Shown piece after piece: positions 28,677 through 36,671 of a stretch of 64,000 nt of DNA. Where the stretch lies: contig NZ_KK073874.1 in assembly GCF_000585375.1 (NCBI RefSeq), forward strand, positions 4,154,001 through 4,218,000, given 5' to 3'. The position numbers were made by a program, and so were the translations under genes. This stretch comes from Cryptosporangium arvum DSM 44712 (GTDB lineage Bacteria; Actinomycetota; Actinomycetes; Mycobacteriales; Cryptosporangiaceae). Within the stretch, counting starts at the first letter, position 1; each line of letters begins with the position of its first letter. The notes under the pieces are model-generated. The model did not search any database, was not told the origin of the DNA, and worked only from the letters and a program-made list of their open reading frames with translations.

Positions 28677-29479
28677 GACCCGAGTCCGTACCACGCCGCG
28701 GCGGTCCCGCCGTCGATCGCCCGGCGTTCGCCGGTGCTCAGGTCGGCGACGAGCGCGTCCACCGCGGCCCGCCAGGACACCGGTCCGGCGCCGAGCAGCG
28801 CGAGCGGCCAGTCCGACCCGTACATCAGCCGGTGCGGGCCGAACGCGTCCAGCGCGACGTCGGCCACCCGCCGCAGCCGGTCCGCGTCGGACACCAGCGC
28901 GGCCAGGCCGGAGATCTTCGCGGTGACGTTCGGGAGGGCGGCGAGTGTCCGGAGGCCACGCTCCCAGCCCTCGTCGTCGTCGCACTCGGCGATGCCCCCG
29001 AGGTGGTCGAGGACGAACCGGGTGCCGGGGCGGGCGGCCGCGACCGACGCGGCCAGGTCCAGCTGCCACCACCGCACGACCAGGTCGAAGCCGAGGCCGT
29101 GCTCCGCCAGGGTGTCGAAGGACGCGCCCACGTCGGGCCGGCCGAGCCACTGCGGATCGGGGTCCACGTGGACGAGGTGACGGATCCCGACCAGCCGTCC
29201 GTCGGCGCCGAGCTTCTCGAGTTGCGCGGCGGCGTCGGCGGTGAGGTCGATCCAGCCGACGACCGGCTCCGACCGGCTCAGCAGCCGCTGGGTCTCGCCG
29301 AGGTCGTTCACGGTCTGGACGACCACCGCGGTGTCGACGCCGGTGTCCGCGAGCATCCGGGCGAGGTCGTCGGACCCGAAGTCGCGGTCGATCGCCCCCA
29401 TGGTGCCCGGATCGATCCAGGGCTGCGGGTCGGTGGCGCGGTGCCAGAGATGCACGTGCGCGTCGATCCGGCCGCTCAC
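28673..29479 (-). CDS. Amidohydrolase-2 family lactonase (L-fuconolactonase-like)
   Basis: 268 residues from GTG at 29479, which overlaps the mutarotase stop by 4 bp. COG3618-type TIM barrel: metal-binding IDAHVHLW at the N terminus, GWIDLTA, GIRHLVHVDPDPQW, FVLDHLGG with a later His, KISGLA, and the terminal YGSDWPL with the conserved Asp. Members hydrolyse sugar lactones (L-fucono-1,5-lactone, L-rhamnono-lactone, galactarolactone) or 2-pyrone dicarboxylate. In this operon the lactone role is the fitting one, between the aldose dehydrogenase and the acid dehydratase. Confidence 0.88.
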   Translation of the reverse strand: MSGRIDAHVHLWHRATDPQPWIDPGTMGAIDRDFGSDDLARMLADTGVDTAVVVQTVNDLGETQRLLSRSEPVVGWIDLTADAAAQLEKLGADGRLVGIRHLVHVDPDPQWLGRPDVGASFDTLAEHGLGFDLVVRWWQLDLAASVAAARPGTRFVLDHLGGIAECDDDEGWERGLRTLAALPNVTAKISGLAALVSDADRLRRVADVALDAFGPHRLMYGSDWPLALLGAGPVSWRAAVDALVADLSTGERRAIDGGTAAAWYGLGS

Positions 29480-29817
29480 GACAGGTGCCAGATCTCGTCG
29501 AGCGGCTGCCAGAGCGCGCCGGGCACCCGCTCGTCGACGATGCGGACCTGGCACGGGTCGGTGTGCGTCCACCACTCGCGGGTGACCGGATCCTCGGCGA
29601 CCCGGGCCAGGTCGGCGTCGTGGTCGTCGCCGACGTACTCGTAGTAGGCGAACAAGGTGTCGCCGGTCACGAAGATCGAGTAGTTGGTGACGTTCGCGTC
29701 CCGCAGCGTCTGCTCGACCTGCGGCCAGACCTCCCGGTGCAGGCGGAGGTACTCCTCCCGCCGCTCGGGCCGGAGCCCGACGACGAGCGCGTGGCGCTGC
29801 GGCTCGGCCGCGCTCAC
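29476..29817 (-). CDS. L-rhamnose/L-fucose mutarotase-like protein
   Basis: 113 residues, the standard length of the RhaM/FucU-like dimeric ferredoxin-fold mutarotases. Landmarks: an early catalytic His/Tyr region EEYLRLHREVWPQV, NVTNYSIFVTGDTLFAYYEY, and a C-terminal WW...HTDPCQ segment. It would interconvert alpha and beta anomers so the 1-dehydrogenase gets its preferred form. The RhaM signature (H..VWPEV with NYSI) favours a 6-deoxy-L-hexose or an L-sugar of similar configuration. Four-base overlaps on both sides place it firmly in the operon. Confidence 0.88.
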   Translation of the reverse strand: MSAAEPQRHALVVGLRPERREEYLRLHREVWPQVEQTLRDANVTNYSIFVTGDTLFAYYEYVGDDHDADLARVAEDPVTREWWTHTDPCQVRIVDERVPGALWQPLDEIWHLS

Positions 29818-30995
29818 GCCGAGGTCCCCAGCGCCGCCGGGGCGGGCGTCGCCCGGGCCGGGTCGGGTACCAGCCGCAGCCCGGCCCGGTCGGGGCGGAC
29901 GTGCGGCCCGGCGATCCCGGCGAGCGGAGTGGCCGGCGTCGCCGTCCGGATCACCGACTCGTCGACCCGGATGCCGAGCCCCGGCTCGTCGCCGAGCACG
30001 ATGCCGCCGTCGCTGAACTCCTGGTCGATCTCGAGCCCGACCGGCGAGTGCAGGTGCTGGATCTCGAACGACAGGTGGTTGGGGATCGCGGCGGCCGCGT
30101 GCGCGAGCGGGTTGCCGTGGTACGAGACCGGGCTCACCGGCAGGTCGCGGCTGTGCGCGACCGCGGCCACCCGCAGGAAGTGGGTGATGCCCCAGACGTT
30201 GCCGACCTGGACGACGTCGACCGCGTCGGCGTCGAGCAGCGGCCGGTACTGCTCCAGTCCGGTGAGGTTCTCACCGGTCGCCACCGCGGTCCGGACGTGC
30301 TGGCGCACGGACGCGTGGCCGGCGGCGTCCCACCGGCGGAGGGGTTCCTCGATCCAGGCGAGGTCGATGGCGCGCTCCAGTTCGGTCAGGTAACGGACGG
30401 CCTGCGTGCGGTTCCAGGACTCGTTCGCGTCGAGCATCAGCGCGGGACGGTCGGAGTTGCGGCCGAGGACGTCCCGGACCGCGAGCAGCCGGCGCAGGTC
30501 GTGCTCGACGTCGTGCCCGCCCTTGAGCTTGGCCGCGCTGAAGCCGCGATCGGCGTAGCGCTGGTAGAGCTGGACGAGTTCCTCGTCGCCGAGGGCGATG
30601 TCCAGACCGGAGGCGTACCCGGGCACGAACCGGTTCAGAGCCCCGAGGGTTCGCCACAGCGGCTCTTCGGCGTACTTCGCCTTCAGGTCCCAGAGTGCCA
30701 TGTCGATCGCGCCGATCGCCCCGAACGTGGCGCCGGCGTGGCCGGTCTTGAAGACCCGGTTGAGCATCCGGTCGTAGAGCGCGGTGACGGCCCGGGGGTC
30801 CTCGCCCTCGACGGCGTCGAACACCCGGTCGATGTCGCCGTGCGCGCCCACCCCGACGCCCTCGACACCGTCGTCGGTCTCGAGGATCAGCACGTGCACG
30901 TCGGTCCGCGGACCGGGCATCACGCCGTTGGCATCACCGGTCAGCCTGCCCCACTCGTGCGTGGTCAGCAGACTGCGATAACCGGTGACCTTCAT
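29814..30995 (-). CDS. Enolase-superfamily sugar-acid dehydratase (mandelate racemase group)
   Basis: 393 residues: capping domain about 1-125, (beta/alpha)7-beta barrel after. Base motif KLK at 156-158, metal ligands Asp189, Glu216 and Glu242 (LMLDANES, WIEEPL, ATGENL), then the His-Asp dyad His293 (SYHGN) with Asp260. KxK plus a His-Asp dyad is the arrangement of mandelate-racemase-type acid-sugar dehydratases. It removes water from an aldonate to give a 2-keto-3-deoxy acid; a cycloisomerase acting on 3,6-anhydro-sugar acids has a similar fold. The C terminus carries about 30 extra Pro/Ala-rich residues. Follows the permease gene with a 28-bp gap. Confidence 0.88.
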   Translation of the reverse strand: MKVTGYRSLLTTHEWGRLTGDANGVMPGPRTDVHVLILETDDGVEGVGVGAHGDIDRVFDAVEGEDPRAVTALYDRMLNRVFKTGHAGATFGAIGAIDMALWDLKAKYAEEPLWRTLGALNRFVPGYASGLDIALGDEELVQLYQRYADRGFSAAKLKGGHDVEHDLRRLLAVRDVLGRNSDRPALMLDANESWNRTQAVRYLTELERAIDLAWIEEPLRRWDAAGHASVRQHVRTAVATGENLTGLEQYRPLLDADAVDVVQVGNVWGITHFLRVAAVAHSRDLPVSPVSYHGNPLAHAAAAIPNHLSFEIQHLHSPVGLEIDQEFSDGGIVLGDEPGLGIRVDESVIRTATPATPLAGIAGPHVRPDRAGLRLVPDPARATPAPAALGTSA

Positions 30996-31023
30996 GGTGA
31001 CTCCTTCTTCGGGCGGACGGGGC

Positions 31024-31905
31024 TCACTCTTTGGTCCCGCCCGCGGTCATGCCGGCGACCAGGAAACGTTGTGAGACGAGGAAGACGACGAGCACCGGCA
31101 GCACCGAGACGACGGTCGCCAGCGCGAGCGTCGGGAGCTGCACGGACTGCGCGCCGGCCGAGCTCGGGTTGAACGCCGGCGTCGAGGCGAGCAGCGAGGT
31201 CAGCCCCACCTGCGCGGGGTAGCCGTCGCTCGAGGGCAGCATCACGAACGGCAGGAAGAAGTTGTTCCAGTTCTGCACGAAGCTGAAGAACGCGACCAGG
31301 GCCACGATCGGTGCGGCCAGCGGCAACGCCACCTTCGTGAAGACCTGGTACTCCCGGCAGCCGTCGATCCGGGCCGCGGCGAGCAGGTCCCGCGGGATGC
31401 TCGTCGAGAAGTAAATGTAGGTGAGGTACACCCCGAACGGGAAGAACGACATCGGCAGGATCACCGACAGCGGGCTGCCGATCAGCCCGACCACGTTCAG
31501 CTCGAGGAAGATCGGCAGGACGAGCGCGGTGTTCGGGATCAGCATGACGATCAGGGTCAGCACCAGCAGCAGCCGCCGGCCCCGGAACTCGGTGAGCGCC
31601 AGCGCGTAGCCGGCCGGGATGCTGGCGACGAGCGTGATGACGAGCGCGCCGATCGCGTACAGCGCCGAGTTCCCGATCCAGCTCGTGACCGCGCCGTCCT
31701 GGAACGAGAACAGCGAGCTCCAGTTCTCGGCCAGATCGCCGAGGCCGCCGGGGGCGAACGGGTTGTCGACGATCAGCCCCCGGGCCGACTTGGTGGTGGC
31801 CAGCAGCAGCCAGACGATCGGAATGGCGAAGAACAGCACGAACACCGTCAGTACGACGGCGACGATCGTCCGGCCGCTCCAGCCGCTGAGTTTCGCAGTG
31901 GTCAT
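31024..31905 (-). CDS. Sugar ABC transporter permease, MalG/LacG type
   Basis: 293 residues, six membrane helices starting with TIVAVVLTVFVLFFAIPIVW. The ATPase-contact EAA loop is LAAARIDGCREYQVFTKVALPL (quoted in part: AARIDGCREY), matching the CUT1 permease class. A periplasmic-facing loop between helices 1 and 2 is long. It pairs with the MalF-type permease 3 bp upstream and the binding protein. No ATP-binding gene is in the operon, so it probably shares an MsiK-like ATPase encoded elsewhere. Confidence 0.92.
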   Translation of the reverse strand: MTTAKLSGWSGRTIVAVVLTVFVLFFAIPIVWLLLATTKSARGLIVDNPFAPGGLGDLAENWSSLFSFQDGAVTSWIGNSALYAIGALVITLVASIPAGYALALTEFRGRRLLLVLTLIVMLIPNTALVLPIFLELNVVGLIGSPLSVILPMSFFPFGVYLTYIYFSTSIPRDLLAAARIDGCREYQVFTKVALPLAAPIVALVAFFSFVQNWNNFFLPFVMLPSSDGYPAQVGLTSLLASTPAFNPSSAGAQSVQLPTLALATVVSVLPVLVVFLVSQRFLVAGMTAGGTKE

Positions 31906-31908
31906 GGA

Positions 31909-32832
31909 TCAGTCCCGCTCGAACAGGCCGCCGCGCGTCACGAAGACGGCCGACAGCGCGAGGGCGATGACGAGCAGCAGCAACGAGATCGCGGCTGCTC
32001 CGTTGAAGTCGTTCTGCTGGAACGCGTACTGGTAGGCGAGCTGGTTGAGCGAGTAGTCGTTCGGCACGATCGCGTTGCTGGCCTGGGAGAGCAGCTGCGG
32101 CTCGACGAACAGCTGGGTGCCGGCGGCCAGCGACATGATGCCCATGTACGAGATCCACTTGCGCAGCATCGGCAGCTGGATGTTCCAGGCGATCTGGACC
32201 GGGCTCGCGCCGTCCATCCGCGCGGCCTCCATCACCTCGTCGCTGATGTTGTTCAGCGCGCCGTACATGATGACGATCCAGCCGCCCGCGCCGGTCCAGA
32301 ACGCGATGATCGCGAAGATCACCGGCAGGTTGCCCGGGACGATGACCTGCACGAAGCTGTCGAACCCGAACAGCGTGAGCAGGCCGCCGACCGGGCTCGC
32401 GGTCGGGTCGAGCACGAACAGCCACAGCAGCACGCTCGACGCCCCGGCCAGCGCGCCGGGCAGGTAGAAGACGAACCGCAGCGTCCGGCTCAGCCAGCGG
32501 ACCTTGATCGCGTGCACCACGATCGCCAGCACGGTGACCAGCACGACCAGGGCGACCAGCCAGATCAGCAGGTAGAACGCCACGTGGGTGACGGCCGGCC
32601 AGAAGCGGAAGTCGCCGACGACCTTCGAGAAGTTGGTGATCCCGGCGAAGCCGCCCTCGACGTCGGTGAAGGCGAGGTAGACCGCGTAGAGGGCGGGCAG
32701 GACGCCGAACGCCAGCGCGAGGGCCGCGTAGAGCGAGATGAAGCCGTAGCTCATCAGGCTGCCGCGCCGCCGGACGGGCGGCCGGTCGGCCGCCCGTCCC
32801 GTCGCCGGGGCCACCTCGGCGACAACGGTCAT
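31909..32832 (-). CDS. Sugar ABC transporter permease, MalF/UgpA type
   Basis: 307 residues; cytosolic N-terminal tail of about 25 residues with RRRG, then six to seven helices. EAA loop: MEAARMDGASPVQIAWNIQLP (20-residue core MEAARMDGASPVQIAWNIQL). Start ATG at 32832 overlaps the binding-protein stop (ATGA). Forms the heterodimeric channel with the downstream MalG-type protein. Confidence 0.92.
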   Translation of the reverse strand: MTVVAEVAPATGRAADRPPVRRRGSLMSYGFISLYAALALAFGVLPALYAVYLAFTDVEGGFAGITNFSKVVGDFRFWPAVTHVAFYLLIWLVALVVLVTVLAIVVHAIKVRWLSRTLRFVFYLPGALAGASSVLLWLFVLDPTASPVGGLLTLFGFDSFVQVIVPGNLPVIFAIIAFWTGAGGWIVIMYGALNNISDEVMEAARMDGASPVQIAWNIQLPMLRKWISYMGIMSLAAGTQLFVEPQLLSQASNAIVPNDYSLNQLAYQYAFQQNDFNGAAAISLLLLVIALALSAVFVTRGGLFERD

Positions 32833-34184
32833 TTGACCGTGTAGCCGTTCACTTGCGCCTGGTTCTTGATCGCCTGCTCCCACTCGGGCAGCAGCGAGAC
32901 CAGGCTCTTGCCGCCCGCGATCGCCGGGGTGATCGTCTTGGCCCAGACGGCTTCCTGGCTGAAGATGCCGGAGCCCCAGCCGTCCCAGATCGACGTGCCC
33001 GCCTCGACCACGGCGGTCAGGTCGGTGGCGTAGTAGCCGCTCGTCTCCTGCTTCTTCACCCACTTCTCCGCCGCCGGGGCGTAGGCGGGGTACCCCGGAG
33101 CGACGGCGACCTGGTAGTCGTCGGCCGTCGTGACGAACCGGACGAACGACTCCGCGGCCTTGAGGTTCTTCGAGTGGCTGCTGACGAACCAGGTGCCGCC
33201 GCCGACGTTGCCGGTCACCGCCTTGTCGCTGCCCCACGCGGGCGGCGGGGCGACGCCGAGCTGGCCCTTCGGGACGTTGAGCGACTCCGGGTTGTTGAAG
33301 ATCGCGCCCGCGTACCAGGCCGGACCGGGCATCAGGAGCACCTTGCCGGAGTACTTCTTGACGAACTCGGGTGTGAAGACGCTGACGTTGGGCGTGGTGC
33401 CGTTCGTGATCAGCGTGTCGAGCATCGTCGCCGCGCGCTTGCACTCCGCGCTGCCGGTGTCGACCGTGACCGCCTTCGGGCCGGTGATGCCGTTGGCCCG
33501 GCACTTGCTGGCCCAGAAGAAGACCTCGGGCGTCCAGGCATCGCCGACCGTGCCGACGATGTAGCCGGGGTGCTCCCGGCCGACCTTCTCGCCCAGGGCC
33601 TGGTACTCCTCCCAGGTCTTCGGGACCTGGTAGCCGAACTGGTCGAGCAGCGTCTTGTTGTACCAGAGCACCGCCTGGGCGAGGTCGTTGCGCAGGCAGT
33701 AGACCTTGCCGTCGACCGTGCACGGGTTCAGCGAGCCGCTGGTGAACTGATCGAGCGTGTCCTTGGCGACCAGCCCGTCGTTGAGCACCGCCGCGAACGC
33801 CTGCTTGCCGTTGCTTTTCTGGCTGGCCCAGGCGGCGTCGTTGTTCTGGGACGAGAACACCACGTCCGGCCAGCCGCTCTGGGCGCGGTCGAAGAGCTGC
33901 ACCTTCGTCCGGAACGAGTTCGAGCCGTTCGCCGAGCCGTCGTAGGTCACGACCTTGATCGGCGTGCCGGGGTTGGCCTTCGTGAACGCGTCCGCGGCCT
34001 TGGTCCGATCGGCGTCCACCCAGACCGTGATCGTCGCCTTGTCGTCCTGCTTGACCTGGGGGAAGCCGTACTCCCCGGCGGTGGATCCGCCGCCGCTGTT
34101 GCACGCGGCGAGCGCCAGGGTGAGCGCTGCGGCGCCGGCGATGGCCACCAACCGGGACCGTCGAGCGGCTCTGAACCGAACCAT
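32829..34184 (-). CDS. Sugar ABC transporter substrate-binding lipoprotein
   Basis: 451 residues, extracytoplasmic family 1 binding protein. Signal peptide with RRSR, hydrophobic LVAIAGAAALTLAL, lipobox LAAC at about residue 28. Body has ITVWVDADRTKAADAFTKAN, PDVVFSSQN, AQAVLWYNKTLLDQFGY, a KTWEEYQ linker strand, and aromatic residues (Trp and Tyr) suited to sugar stacking. Three extra cysteines sit near the middle. Start chosen at ATG 34184, preceded by AAAAGGA. First gene of the seven-gene minus-strand operon. Confidence 0.93.
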   Translation of the reverse strand: MVRFRAARRSRLVAIAGAAALTLALAACNSGGGSTAGEYGFPQVKQDDKATITVWVDADRTKAADAFTKANPGTPIKVVTYDGSANGSNSFRTKVQLFDRAQSGWPDVVFSSQNNDAAWASQKSNGKQAFAAVLNDGLVAKDTLDQFTSGSLNPCTVDGKVYCLRNDLAQAVLWYNKTLLDQFGYQVPKTWEEYQALGEKVGREHPGYIVGTVGDAWTPEVFFWASKCRANGITGPKAVTVDTGSAECKRAATMLDTLITNGTTPNVSVFTPEFVKKYSGKVLLMPGPAWYAGAIFNNPESLNVPKGQLGVAPPPAWGSDKAVTGNVGGGTWFVSSHSKNLKAAESFVRFVTTADDYQVAVAPGYPAYAPAAEKWVKKQETSGYYATDLTAVVEAGTSIWDGWGSGIFSQEAVWAKTITPAIAGGKSLVSLLPEWEQAIKNQAQVNGYTVK

Positions 34185-34288
34185 GTCATGTCCTTTTCTG
34201 ATCGTCGTCCTTGACGTCGAGTTCGTGGGGCCAGACCATAAGGTCACACGTATGATGTTTGCAAGAGGGCGAGAGAGCGAGGCCGTTG
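34185..34288. promoter_or_regulatory. Divergent control region of the sugar-acid catabolic island
   Basis: 104 bp between the binding-protein gene (minus) and the Zn-dehydrogenase gene (plus). On the minus strand TTGCAA (34259-34264) and TATGGT (34235-34240) are 18 bp apart, a usable -35/-10 pair for the import operon. Between and over them lies the imperfect dyad CCATA-N10-TATGA (about 34237-34255), a possible GntR-family operator. A TATGAT box at 34251-34256 could serve the plus operon. Confidence 0.5.
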
Positions 34289-35305
34289 ATGCAGGGTGTG
34301 GCGTACGAGGGTGGCGGGACGTTACGGGTCTCGACCACGGAGGTGGAACCGCCGGGGCCGGGAGAGCTGCAGATCGCGGTCGCGTACTGCGGCCTCTGCG
34401 GGACCGACCTGCACATCGCGCACGGCAACATGGACGCCCGGGTGCGGACACCGCTGATCTTCGGCCACGAGGCCGCGGGCACGGTGGCCGCGGTGGGGCC
34501 CGGCGTGACCGGCTGGGAGGTCGGCGACCCGCTCACCGTCATGCCGCTGCTGTGGGACGGGACGTGCTCGGCGTGTCTGGCCGGCCATCAGCACATCTGC
34601 CAGAACCTCACGTTCGTCGGCATCGACTCCCCGGGCGCGCTGCAGCAGCGCTGGAACGTGCCCGCCTCGATCGCCGTCCCGCTCCCGGCCGACCTGGACC
34701 TGCGCGCGGCCGCGCTGGTGGAGCCGGTGGCGGTCGCCGTCCACGACGTGCGCCGCTCCGAGCTGCAGGTCGGTGACCGCGTCGTGGTGCTCGGCGGCGG
34801 CCCGATCGGCGTGCTCATCGGCTGCGTCGCGCGCCACGCCGGGGCCCAGGTGCTGATCGCCGAGGTCGACGAGAGCCGCCGGGCCCGGATCGCCGCGCTC
34901 GGGTTCGAGACCGTGGATCCCGCCACCGACGACGTCGTCGCCGAGGTGGGGCGGTGGACCGGGGGCGATGGGGCCGACGTCGTGTTCGAGGTGTCGGGGG
35001 CCGCCGCGGCCGCACGCTCCACCACGGCGCTGGCCAAGGTCCGGGGCACGATCGTGGTCGTCGCCATCCACGCCGCCGCGCGCGAGATCGACCTGCAGCG
35101 GGTCTTCTGGCGTGAGCTGCGCCTGCTCGGCGCCCGGGTGTACCAGCGTTCCGACTTCGAGCGGGCGATCGCCCTGCTCGGCCAGGGTGTCATCCCCGCC
35201 GAGGAGCTCATCACCCGCGTCGTCCCGCTCGACCGGACGCCGGCCGCGATGGACGACCTGGCCGCGGGCCGCGCGATGAAGATCCTGGTCGAGGTGGGCG
35301 CGTGA
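34289..35305 (+). CDS. Zinc-dependent medium-chain dehydrogenase (polyol/threonine-DH-like)
   Basis: 338 residues. Catalytic zinc site: Cys in YCGLCGTD, His-Glu in FGHEAAG, and Glu in LVEPVAV. Only three Cys remain at the structural zinc lobe (TCSAC and HICQN), one fewer than usual. Rossmann motif VVLGGGPIGVLIG at about 165-177. Start ATG at 34289 with GAGG upstream; a TTG at 34259 is possible but unlikely. It overlaps the SDR start by 4 bp (GTGA). In the island it may oxidise a hydroxyl of the sugar acid or its keto-deoxy derivative. Confidence 0.88.
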   Translation: MQGVAYEGGGTLRVSTTEVEPPGPGELQIAVAYCGLCGTDLHIAHGNMDARVRTPLIFGHEAAGTVAAVGPGVTGWEVGDPLTVMPLLWDGTCSACLAGHQHICQNLTFVGIDSPGALQQRWNVPASIAVPLPADLDLRAAALVEPVAVAVHDVRRSELQVGDRVVVLGGGPIGVLIGCVARHAGAQVLIAEVDESRRARIAALGFETVDPATDDVVAEVGRWTGGDGADVVFEVSGAAAAARSTTALAKVRGTIVVVAIHAAAREIDLQRVFWRELRLLGARVYQRSDFERAIALLGQGVIPAEELITRVVPLDRTPAAMDDLAAGRAMKILVEVGA

Positions 35306-36057
35306 GCGGCCTGTTCGACCTGAGCGGCCGGCTCGCGGTCGTCACCGGAGCCCGGCGCGGCATCGGGCGCGCGATGGCCGAGGCCCTGGCCGGGGCCGGA
35401 GCGGACATCATCGGGGTCAGCACCCAGGCCGGGCCCGACGACGACGTCGCCACGACGATCCGGGGCCTCGGCCGGTCGTTCGAGGCGCGGGCGGTGGACT
35501 TCGCCGACCGGGAGGCCGTCGTCGCGCTCGGCACCGAGCTGGCCGCGCGTGCTCCGGACATCCTGATCAACAACGCGGGCACGATCGAGCGCGCGCCGGC
35601 GATCGAGCACCCCCTCGAATGGTGGGACCGGGTGCTCGAGGTCGACCTGTCCAGCCAGTTCGTCCTCACCCAGCTGGTCGCCGCGCCGATGCTCGAACGC
35701 GGCCGGGGCAAGGTCGTCTTCACGGCGAGCCTGCTCAGCTTCCAGGGCGGCATCAACGTTCCCGGCTACGCCGCGGCGAAGTCGGGCGTCGCCGGGCTCA
35801 CCCGGGCGCTGGCCAACGAGTGGGCCGCCCGGGGCGTGAACGTCAACGCGATCGCGCCCGGCTACATCGCGACCGACAACACCGCGGCGCTGCGCAACGA
35901 CCCCGATCGGTCCCGCTCGATCCTCGAGCGCATCCCGGCCGGGCGCTGGGGCCGCGGCGACGACCTCGCCGGGGCCACCGTCTTCCTCGCCTCGGCGGCG
36001 TCGGACTACGTCTCGGGCACGGTCCTGCCGGTGGACGGTGGGTGGCTGGGCAGATGA
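35302..36057 (+). CDS. SDR oxidoreductase, KduD-like (2-keto-3-deoxy sugar-acid dehydrogenase)
   Basis: 251 residues, classical SDR. NAD(P) motif TGARRGIG at about 15-22, NNAG at about 91-94, catalytic Ser in FTASLLS and YAAAK with Tyr/Lys at about 155-159. The opening LFDLSGRLAVVTG and the ending SGTVLPVDGGWLGR resemble 2-deoxy-D-gluconate 3-dehydrogenase (KduD) and 2-keto-3-deoxy-L-fuconate dehydrogenases. GTG start and 4-bp overlaps on both sides make it part of a tight four-gene operon. Likely role: redox step on the keto-deoxy acid made by the dehydratase. Confidence 0.87.
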   Translation: MSGLFDLSGRLAVVTGARRGIGRAMAEALAGAGADIIGVSTQAGPDDDVATTIRGLGRSFEARAVDFADREAVVALGTELAARAPDILINNAGTIERAPAIEHPLEWWDRVLEVDLSSQFVLTQLVAAPMLERGRGKVVFTASLLSFQGGINVPGYAAAKSGVAGLTRALANEWAARGVNVNAIAPGYIATDNTAALRNDPDRSRSILERIPAGRWGRGDDLAGATVFLASAASDYVSGTVLPVDGGWLGR

Positions 36058-36671
36058 CCACCACCGAGCTCGCGCGGATCCGGGTCCTCCCGGTCGTCGT
36101 CCTCGACGATCCGCGGCATGCCCTTCCGCTCGCCCGCGCGCTCGCCGACGGCGGTGTGCCGTGCGCCGAGATCACGCTGCGCACCCCGGCCGCCGTCGAG
36201 GCCGTCGCGACGGTGGCGGAGCTCGACGGGTTCCTCGTCGGCGCGGGCACCGTGCTCACGCCCGAACAGTTCGACCGCGTCGTCGACGCCGGAGCGCGGT
36301 TCGTGGTGAGCCCCGGCTTCAGCGCGGTGCTCAGCAACCGCGCGAGCCGGCGGGGCGTGCCCGCGATCCCCGGCGTGGCGACGGCGAGCGAGCTCATGTC
36401 GGCGCGCGCGGCCGGGCACACCGTGGTGAAGCTGTTCCCGGCCGCGCAGCTCGGCGGCGCCGCGCTGGTGCCGGCCCTGCACGGGCCGTTCCCCGACGTC
36501 CGGTTCGTGCCCAGCGGCGGGATCAGCATCAGCAACGCCGCCGAGTACGACCTCGAACCGGTCCTGACCGTCTCCACCAGCTGGATCACCCCGCGGGACG
36601 TGATCGCCGCCGGGCGCTTCGACGAGATCACCGCGCGGGCGCGCGAGTTCCGTGCGGCGGTGGGGCGGTGA
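36054..36671 (+). CDS. eda: 2-dehydro-3-deoxy-phosphogluconate (KDPG/KDPGal) aldolase
   Basis: 205 residues, class I aldolase of the KDPG/KHG family. Signature pieces in order: RVLPVVVLDD, catalytic Glu in CAEITLRT, GAGTVLTPEQ, SPGF, the GVATASE turn, the Schiff-base Lys in VVKLFPA, and the phosphate-binding SGGIS. Length and motifs match Eda/DgoA. It cleaves a 6-phospho-2-keto-3-deoxy acid to pyruvate plus glyceraldehyde 3-phosphate. Translationally coupled to the SDR upstream and the kinase downstream by 4-bp overlaps. Confidence 0.92.
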   Translation: MTTTELARIRVLPVVVLDDPRHALPLARALADGGVPCAEITLRTPAAVEAVATVAELDGFLVGAGTVLTPEQFDRVVDAGARFVVSPGFSAVLSNRASRRGVPAIPGVATASELMSARAAGHTVVKLFPAAQLGGAALVPALHGPFPDVRFVPSGGISISNAAEYDLEPVLTVSTSWITPRDVIAAGRFDEITARAREFRAAVGR

